Source: Toxonevra muliebris (lineage: Eukaryota; Arthropoda; Insecta; Diptera; Pallopteridae). Taken from it: 64,000 nt of DNA. The stretch covers positions 3,348,001-3,412,000 of the forward strand of contig OY829330.1 of NCBI GenBank assembly GCA_963691655.1, in the 5' to 3' direction. The position numbers and the translations under genes were made by a program. How positions within the stretch are numbered: position 1 is the first letter of the stretch; the number at the start of each line of letters is the position of its first letter. The notes below the pieces were generated by a model. The model did no database searches and was not told where the DNA came from. It saw nothing but the letters and a program-made list of their open reading frames with translations. This document shows, piece after piece, positions 56,612-64,000 of this stretch.

Positions 56612-58022
56612 GCAAAGAGTATAGATTACAAAGAGGTCGCAATTCGCTCTTAGGCTTTTTGGAACGTAAAAAGTTAGAAACCATTTATGAGGTGCCATAC
56701 CGATGAAGCGAACGCAACGGTTGGCAACTGGTCCACCGAACAAAAAGGTATGAATGAATGGGTTGGCGGTGTTTGATAGAACAAATAGTTTGCATTTCTT
56801 TTGGCAATTAATATTTAACATTTGCAGTATTTTTATATACAAATATGCAAACGTTTTGTTTTGATTTTATGTATTTTGATTGACTTCTTTTTTGTTATGC
56901 ACATGCATGTAGATACTTTTGAATATATTTTTCTGATTTGATTTAATGAAATTCAATAAATTCATAAACAATGAATAAATGATAACTTACAAAAAATTAT
57001 TTTCCCCCTTTGCGTATTATTACATGGGGGGAAAAAAGGCAAACCAAAAACACGCATATGCATAGATTTTAATATTAAAAACATTGATTGATTGATTATA
57101 ATAAACAACTTTGTCTCAGACGTCAACGACGTAGGACTTCAAATTAATAAACTTACCCACTAAAATCCCACCACAACACAACACAATCCGATATTTACAT
57201 TTTTCATTTTTATGCTATAAACACAACCAAAGCCGCCGGCCTCTAACCGCTTACTTCTTCTGAGAGAATAAACACAATAAGAGCGTCAACCTGTAGTGTC
57301 AAGAATAGGTCCGTTCCCGTACTTTTTGGGTAAAGTCTGGTAAACTGAGAGTAAACGAAAAATGCTCTCTCTGATACACAAAAATGCACAAAAGAACGGG
57401 AACGCACAAAACCACTTTTCTTGCACGAAACAAAACGTCAAATTTTAACGACAGTTAAATTCAAAAAACAAAGTTTCTGTGGTATTTAATAAAATAAAAA
57501 TTGTTAAATCTTACAAGAAAATAAATAAATAATGAAAAAATGAAACATAAATTGTTCGCCTAACTACTTTTATAGAATCTTCTGGTTCACAATCACCATT
57601 TGAATTATTCAGAAATGGCAGAAGCTTCTACAGCGTCTGAAATTGAACAGACAATTGCGTCATTAACTTGTGAGGAATATAGCTGGAAATTAACTAATAT
57701 ACTATTAATTAGTTTTCAAATGTCTTTTAAACATTTTTTATTTTAAATAACACTTATTTTTCTAAAAATTCTTTATTTATTTATTAATTTCAAATTTTCA
57801 ATCTTTTCTGTAAATATTGAATTTTATGTGCCAAAAGAAATGTAAAATATTTGTATTATCAAACACGTCAAACTCATCCATTCATACATTTTTGTCCGCT
57901 GGATGTGTTGACAACCGTCAATTTCACACCATCGGTATTGCACCTCGTTTCTGGCTTCTACGATTTTATGTTCCGATTCCAGCAAGTGCGAATTGCGACC
58001 TCTTTACAATCTATACTCTTTG
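56612..58022. mobile_element. Inverted-repeat element, 1.4 kb
   Basis: CAAAGAGTATAGATTACAAA at the left and CAAAGAGTATAGATTGTAAA read from the right, followed on both by GAGGTCGCAATTCGC. Arms of about 230 bp continue inwards to CAAAAGAAATG. Both arms contain parallel frames (QKKCKLFVLSNTANPFIHTF and QKKCKIFVLSNTSNSSIHTF), pointing inward. No transposase. 57306-57665, inside it, is a separate repeat. Confidence 0.75.
57306..57665 (+). repeat. Segment duplicated inverted at 62160-62531
   Basis: Starts GGTCCGTTCCCGTACTTTTT, ends just after a short frame MAEASTASEIEQTI (ATG at 57616). Shared words: GAGAGTAAACGAAAAATGCT, CAAGAAAATAAATAAATAAT, GATTCTTCTGG-type TAGAATCTTCTGGTTCACAA. The first 95 bp can fold through CCCGTACTTTT / AAAAGAACGGG. 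TA lies outside both copies. Type unknown. Confidence 0.75.
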
Positions 58023-58633
58023 GAAGTACGCAGCTGAAGCACAGAATTAAGCGTAGCAAACAACGATGCGCGACAAAGAAAAATGTGAACAGAATGTGCT
58101 CCTCTGAAGCTCATGTTTATTGCAATTGGAATCACACACAATCATATTTTTCTCCATATTTTTGCAATCAAAATGCTTTAAATTGTAAATCAATTAATTT
58201 TTATACAAGTTCTATAAATATTTCAGTGCATTCTTCGACTTTTTGGTTTTGACATTCAGTTGTTATACTTGAAGCGTGACAAAGTTGAAAAGTTCTTATT
58301 TTGCGCTTCATCTTCAGCGGCAGCGACAACTTCACATTGTGTTTGATTACAATGAAAATACATACATTTTACTTTTGACAGATTGTTACTTCACGCTTCA
58401 GCTTCACATAATGTTCCTTACTTTAAGCTTTGGGGCTGCTTTGCTTTGACGTTTAGAGTAGAATTGTATGCATTCATTCGTAGCAAAACACAATTTGGCC
58501 TTAGGCTTCAGATCATAAATACGATCAACGCAGCTGAATTGCTGCGAGTAGAGCTTCTTTCTACTTTCAACGCATTTTAGCAGTTGATGTGGCGAAATTT
58601 ATTTTCAAAAGCGTACCAGCCATGGTAGAAGTA

Positions 58634-59583
58634 CATTCTGTCAAATAAGTACTCGGAAATTCTCATTTTAAATTTTCCCTCTGAGAATATTTCAAAAAAA
58701 GGTTGGCACAACTGTCAACCACTATTCTGTGAATTTTTATTGCTATGTGTCATTTAGTTTGGTTACGGCGTCATTAAGAACAAGTCAACCTTTTGTGTGC
58801 GTTGCGATTTTTACTATGGATAAAAATATCGAACAAAGAGTTTGTGTGAAATTTTGTGTTTCAAACGAAATTTCTTGTGCCAAAACGTTGGAAATGTTGA
58901 AAAAAACATTTGGTGATTCAACCATGTCGAAAACTCAAGTTTACGATTGGTATAAATCGTTCAAAGAGGGGCGAGAAAAAGTGAACGATTTGCCACGTTC
59001 AGGACGGCCTTCGACCTCTTCAACTGAAGAAAATCGAAAATCAAGGTGAAGCTGACCGTTTTCTTCGATATTCGTGGTGTTGTTCATTCGGAATTCTTAC
59101 CGGAGGGCCAAACCGTCAATAAAGAATATTATCTTGGCGTTATAAGGCGTTTGAGAGAGAATGTTCGTCGCAAAAGACCAGATTTGTGGCGGAACAACAG
59201 TTGGATTTTGCACCACGACAATGCACCAGCGCACAAAGCGATCATTGTGAACGAGTTTTTGAACAAAAATTCAACAAATATCATCGAACAACCACCGTAC
59301 TCTCCAGATATGGCCCCGTGTGACTTTTTCCTGTTTCCAAAACTCAAATTACCACTTCGTGGAACCCGTTTTGAGAGCATTGAAGACATCAAAACTAATT
59401 CGCAACGAGAACTGAAGGCCATCCCGGAATATAGCTTTAAAAAGTGTTTCGATGAGGATTGTTCGTTGGAAGAAGTGTATTGCCTGAGAAGGGGCCTATT
59501 TTGAAGGGGATATAATAAATTTAGATGATTGATAAGTTGTTTGTCTTTTATTTCAAATTTCCGGGTACTTATTTGACAGAATG
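58634..59583 (+). mobile_element. mariner-type element, internally deleted (mariner-2)
   Basis: 28-bp inverted ends beginning CATTCTGTCAAATAAGTACT, flanked by TA (58632-58633, 59584-59585). 950 bp, missing about 350 bp of the usual 1.3 kb. TIRs differ from mariner-1, so it belongs to a different subfamily. Confidence 0.95.
58816..59540 (+). pseudogene. mariner-2 transposase relic
   Basis: ATG at 58816: MDKNIEQRVCVKFCVSNEIS, KTQVYDWYKSFKEGREKVND (first helix-turn-helix) to STEENRKSR. A deletion joins this, out of frame, to KLTVFFDIRGVVHSEFLPEG, QTVNKEYYLGVIRRLREN, ILHHDNAPAHKAII (second Asp) and PPYSPDMAPCDFFLFPKLK (third Asp). The missing part contains the second helix-turn-helix and the first catalytic Asp. 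The C-terminus is also shifted (FDEDCSLEEVYC). Confidence 0.94.
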
Positions 59584-59621
59584 TATATATGTAGACGTAG
59601 ATGCATGGCAGAAGAATTAAG

Positions 59622-60045
59622 AAGGTAGATGCATTTTGACAAGTAAGAGAAACTTTGTCAATTGGGAAAACATTTGTTTTGATACTATTCTTCTTTTTGC
59701 AACAGAGTTCTATTTTCATATTTTTTAGGTGAGAATTTAAAGAAAATAATTTGCATAGTATTGCATAAATATAGGGAGAATTAGTTGTTGCTTTTTATAT
59801 TATTTTTTAACTCTTGACATGTTCAAGGTATTTCCTAATAAAGAAAACTAATTTTAATAACATTATTTATACGTTTTTTATTGTAAATAAAATTTATAAT
59901 TTAGTACTAAGTAATAAAAGTATTATTAATAATCTACTATTAACTCACTCTTTTCTATCCATTTAAAAAAATGCACCTCTAAAATGTTCCTCTTACTTGT
60001 CGAAATGGCTATTTTTTGAAAAAATGCATCTACCTCTAAATACTT
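59622..60045. mobile_element. MITE with GGTAGATGCATTTT ends
   Basis: AGGTAGATGCATTTTGACAA at 59624 against GAGGTAGATGCATTTTTTCA read from the right (about 60036); both have GACAAGTAAGAG further in. The inner part near 59771-59838 resembles 37481-37545. Non-coding. Confidence 0.7.
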
Positions 60046-61730
60046 GCTACCGGCCGTAATTTATAGGCTAAGCCGTACTCACTGTACAAATGAACGACAA
60101 ACTACATAATATGAATTGAATAACATTAAACAGATAAATTCGCTTATAATAGGATTTATCGCGATTTAATTCCGTGGCGCTATTTAATTTTAATTTTGTT
60201 AAGAAGTGCAGCCGCGTACCGCACCTCCTAACCTTTTTCTTTCTTTTCTCTGTTTATCTTTTTTTTTTTGTCATTCTTCCTCTTCTTTTTGGCCGATATC
60301 CACATTCATAATAGTAAAAGAGTACCATTTAGTACTAGATTATACTACTGGGGATGGGGATATGGAGACTTCTGTAAGAGAGCGCAGAGGTGTATTTGTT
60401 GTAAATTTGCGGAAAAACGGGAAAACTTTGGTTCTCTCGTTTGGTTGATTTTCTGGTGAGAATTCAACGGTATGACTCCGCTATGCTCTAATACAGGTAC
60501 ATTGCCGCCAATTCTAATACAATAGGTTGGGTCGGGGACTTTGTCCAGGGTGTAATCATGTACACCCACTCATGTATGGGTATGATGATTTCCCGCTGAC
60601 ATAGCGGACGAAAAGATAATGTATGTCGCTGAATATAAGTTGTACATATTTTTGCACCGTACTTATATTCAGTTCAGCAAGCAATCGAGCGAAGAGCAGA
60701 ATTTTTCTTGAGCGAATTGTTTGTGCAATTATTTTAAATTACGAGCGAATTTAGTGCGATTTATTTCAAATTATATATTTTTTTTAATCTTGTGCGTTGC
60801 GAAATTTAATAGTTGTGTACTTTGGCATCACCAAGTCGGGTGAACCGAAGTATTTTAAGTTAATAATATTGTGATTGGTACCACCAAGTCGTGGTTGACC
60901 AATAATGTTAAATTTATTACTTTCATTAAATATTGAACGCGGATCGCCAGGTCGTGGTGTATCGGGAATTTGATAATTAAAATAAATTTATTGTGTATGT
61001 GTAAAGTAATTTTAGCCGGGTTACTTTGTGTTTTAACTTTCAGGAATTTATTTTTCGGGTCGCGATCCTTGTGCGTGAATATAGAAGGGTTCATAAACCC
61101 ATTAATCCAGGGAGTACCCTTTTATTTTTATATTTTTTTTGTAGTGGTCACTTTTCTCTCTCGATTACTAAAATTGTGAAAGTCCGTTTGTGTGCTCGTG
61201 AGCCCAGCAAGTTGTGCGGGTGAAAATAAATTTTACTTCTAGTAAAATTGTGTGGTAGCTCAGTATTGAGCTACAGAAATCGAGCATTTTTCAAATGATA
61301 TTTTCATTTTATTGTGAACCTGCGACCACTTCTCCACTGAGATAGCTGGCAACGTAGGCTTTGTTATCCGGTTTCGTTTATTTGAATTTTATATTATTTA
61401 TAAAGTAGAGTCGCGGTAATTATTATTATTTTTTTGATAAAACTTAAAGAGGCGAAAGTAACGGTGACAGATTGTTTAAAATATTATATTCGAGTATCAA
61501 CTCGAATTTATTTACTTTGAATATGTTAGCATTCATTTATATTATAATATCTCTTCAAGAATTTTATTGTTTAAACGATTTCTCCACTTAGTTTTATTAA
61601 AATTGGCTTTTATATAACATTCTTTCAACATTTTCGGACGAGTTGGGTAAACAAATCAATTTAATGAAAAAAAAAAAATGGAAATACTTTTGATGAATCA
61701 CCACGTTTTATGTTTGAAATAGCTTTCTTA
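60046..61730. other. Unclassified sequence, perhaps an LTR-type leader
   Basis: Less AT-rich than its surroundings in part. A promoter-like run, then TTCAGTTCAG at 60671, which fits the insect initiator TCAGT. Three related segments follow: ATCACCAAGTCGGGTGAACC (60825), TACCACCAAGTCGTGGTTGA (60880), and ATCGCCAGGTCGTGGTGTAT (60943). No matching second LTR or primer site identified, and the frames at 60206-60448 and 60345-60569 show no family motifs. Confidence 0.3.
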
Positions 61731-62206
61731 AGCTGCAAATTTATTCACCTTATCAAGAATCGTCTGAAAATCTACATATCGTAGCTCCCTAAAGTCAATA
61801 TCTAGTTCCTGAAAGTAATTTTCATCCCCCAAATTTTTGAAATGTGACATTAAACTTTGTACTGAATTGACTTTTCTTGAAATTAGTTTTTTTATTTGAT
61901 TACACAACTAATAATAAAAAAAAGTGCAATTATTTACAAATTCTGAAAACAGAGTTTCTGATATTTTTAACACTTTAAGAGTCTTCATCAAAACGTGCAA
62001 AAGCCTTGTAAACCACGTAAAGACATTGTCAAATTTCATATAAATTCTGACAAGTTTACACATGTTATTCGGTTTATGACGCTTACAAGGATTTTTGCAC
62101 GTTTAGATGAAAGCCCTTATTAATTTTTCTTTGGTGTTAATGCCAAGGTAAATATCCTTACTTTCAAAAAATATTGTTTTGAATTGTCTGTTCAACTTCT
62201 AAAGCT
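61731..62206 (-). pseudogene. Possible two-exon small gene or relic
   Basis: ATG at 62206 opens MAEASAALEVEQTI, shared with 57616. Twelve codons further a GTAAGG at about 62158 could be a splice donor, although a TGA precedes it. At about 61912 a T-rich run ending in TTATTATTAG could be the acceptor, followed by an uninterrupted frame of about 57 codons: LCNQIKKLISRKVNSVQSLM, SHFKNLGDENYFQELDIDFR, then ELRYVDFQTILDKVNKFAA, stop near 61731. The putative intron holds a MITE. I do not recognise the protein. Could be an exon of a transposon-encoded or host gene. Confidence 0.3.
61982..62112. mobile_element. Small MITE, about 130 bp
   Basis: CTTCATCAAAACGTGCAAAA and, from the right, CTTTCATCTAAACGTGCAAA; then GCCTTGTAAACC / TCCTTGTAAGCG. 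Near-complete palindrome. Sits in the putative intron of 61731-62206. Confidence 0.7.
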
Positions 62207-62531
62207 GCAGAAGCTTCTGCCATTTCTGAATAAGGCAAATGGTGATTGTGAACCAGAAGATTCTATAAAAGTAGTCAGGCGAACAATTTATGTTTCATTT
62301 TTTCATTATTTATTTATGTTCTTGTAAGATTTAATAATTATTATTTTATTAAATATCACAGACACTTGGTTTTTTTAATTTAACTGTCATTAAAATTTGA
62401 TTTTTGTTTCGTGCAAGAAAAGTGGTTTTGTGCGTTCCCGTACTTTTGTCTATTTTTGTGTATCGGAGAGAGCATTTTTCGTTTACTCTCAGTTTACCAG
62501 ACCTTGCCCAAAAAGTACGGAAACGGACCTA
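62160..62531 (-). repeat. Inverted copy of 57306-57665
   Basis: See 57306. This copy reads GGTCCGTTTCCGTACTTTTT on the minus strand from 62531, and ends after MAEASAALEVEQTI. Beyond that the two copies diverge. Confidence 0.75.
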
Positions 62532-62532
62532 A

Positions 62533-63699
62533 TATGATGGAAAAAATGGCGTCGAAATGTCAACAGCTCTGCGGAGCAAAAATTCACAATAACCCATTCA
62601 GAAGACACACACGCCACAATTGCGCAACAACAACAGCTGTACCTTCTGAATACAAACAGTATAAAAATAAAGTGTCTCGCATTTCTTAGAATTAAAATGA
62701 AGTCTACTCACCTCACACCAATAATGAAAATCATCAATTTGTTTTTGAAACAGTTAGCGGCTTTAGAGGTCATATTGCCAATTCAGACAAATTGACGTCA
62801 ATCTAAGAGGAATATACAGAGAATGGACTCTTAATTCAAAACGTCAAAACTGTCAAAAAAATTTTCATTTTTTATATTCACATATACTGAACGTGTGAAT
62901 TCATCTATCGTTGTTGTTGGTTGCCTTGTAAAATATCCAAACGTGGTGAAATATTAAACAGCTGTTTATTAAATTAAAAATTCATTTCATTAATTTCTAC
63001 TAATTTCGATTTAAGGTAAATTAACTATACGATATACTATCGTGGAGAGGATTCCAAGTGTCTACCAAATTATCGCTCAATGCCACGTTACGCGTCGCAA
63101 AGCGCATTCTTCCGTTGTAATAAATGAATTTTATATAGCTAATATGACTCTACCACTCTGAAAAAATATGTTTTCTATAGGAAATTTATTCAATAACGTG
63201 TTTTCATCAATGCTGACTTTAAGGGGAATTTTCAGAGCGTTTGAGTGCTGAGGTCTGGGCAAGCCTTGAAAATCTTGCCAAGATAGGTCTTGAATTAAAT
63301 GGTCGTTTATCACACAAATAAATCATTTTTATTTGCAAAACCAATTTCGACTTTTAGCGCCAAATATCAATTGGCAGTTGATATGCAATGGGAAGATAAA
63401 ATATCTTACTATGTTGAAAATTATATAGGTACTTTTTATTCAAAAAAGTATTAATTTGATATACATTAATAGACTAATTTTAAACCCAGTAGAATTGTAT
63501 TGACAATGCTTCGTAATAAATAAAACAACATACATTTTAACAGTTTTGATAATAAAAAAAAGAACAATTTATTGGTAAGAAATTGCATATTTATAATTCG
63601 TACTTTTGAAGTAAGGTATAACAAGTATTAGCTTTTATACAAAGTAGTAGAAATTTCATAACACCAGCCACCGCATATGAATTTTCACATGCAAAATTT
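62533..63699. other. No gene supported
   Basis: A plus frame MMEKMASKCQQLCGAKIHNN (from 62536, about 50 codons) and a minus frame at 63131-63313 (DLSWQDFQGLPRPQHSNALK) have ordinary composition but no motif I know. Confidence 0.3.
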
Positions 63700-63840
63700 T
63701 TCGGTCCTACTACTATTTTTCGGCCCTCCTACTAAATTATTTTCAATTAATTCAGTCCTACCACACATAAAATTCAATCCTACCCCACCCAACTTTTTCA
63801 TTTCACAGCAAATTGTTTTTGTAAAATTCAGTCCTACTCA
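63700..63840. repeat. Degenerate TCAGTCCTAC repeat
   Basis: TCGGTCCTACTAC, TCGGCCCTCCTAC, TCAGTCCTACCAC, TCAATCCTACCCC and TCAGTCCTACTC recur at 20-60-bp spacing. Confidence 0.45.
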
Positions 63841-64000
63841 TACTGATGCAGCACATTTTTGCATATGTATTGTAAGTGTCCATTATCCCCAACAAGCACA
63901 AAAAAAACATTCTCTAACCTCTGAGAAAATTATAATTCTCAAATTGATATCCAACATGATTCTCCAATCGATATTAAATATTTTTCTCAACATTGGTTTT

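Noticed and set aside
56555..56620. Copy G and the inverted-repeat element as one unit
   Set aside because: Copy G has its own 9-bp duplication and poly(A) tail, so the two are separate.
1..64000. CRISPR array, rRNA, bacterial operons
   Set aside because: No regularly spaced repeats, no rRNA sequence, and no bacterial gene organisation.

Overview
The window looks like heterochromatic or intergenic DNA of an insect, most probably a higher fly (Diptera). It is strongly AT-rich by eye. I found no intact host gene. Almost everything I recognise is a degraded transposable element, many of them nested. The fly assignment is an inference from the mix of repeats: LOA-type non-LTR elements with RNase H, a 17.6/297-like gypsy element primed by tRNA-Ser, mariner relics, a Penelope-type fragment and many MITEs. 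The species cannot be named from this.

Layout. 1-5.6 kb: a minus-strand non-LTR endonuclease/RT relic, an LTR/primer-site remnant, a small MITE, a 1.46-kb inverted-repeat DNA transposon (copy 1) and a non-LTR 3' end. 5.65-11.23 kb: an end-to-end but mutated LOA-type retrotransposon (LOA-A, minus) with a 12-bp target duplication, split by a TTAA-flanked MITE. 12-17 kb: an RNase H relic, a Harbinger-like fragment, a tRNA-like scrap and two MITEs. 17.3-21.0 kb: a long inverted-repeat element with a mariner in its right arm. 21-26 kb: almost featureless. 26.8-37.3 kb: two 5'-truncated LOA copies with 14-15-bp target duplications, a 3.1-kb inverted-repeat element, several foldbacks and Harbinger-like scraps.

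37.5-56.5 kb is a nest at least four layers deep. A MITE-like inverted repeat holds LOA-B (13-bp duplication at 37941 and 55952). LOA-B holds an R2/R4-type non-LTR element. That holds an 8-bp-duplication DNA transposon (copy 2, 44013-51393), a truncated LOA-C, a Penelope-type fragment and an hAT-type MITE. Copy 2 holds a complete gypsy-like LTR retrotransposon (44666-50316). 56.5-64 kb has another inverted-repeat element, a second mariner, a MITE, a duplicated segment starting the same short reading frame, and a possible spliced pseudogene on the minus strand.

Most notable: the 5' ends of both LOA-A and LOA-B fit a hepatitis-delta-virus-like self-cleaving ribozyme. In both, the predicted cleavage site is exactly the element end fixed independently by the target-site duplication. 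That is the expected role of such ribozymes in releasing the 5' end of a retrotransposon RNA from a host co-transcript. The proteins of all these elements carry frameshifts, stops or lost catalytic residues, so none looks capable of moving by itself.
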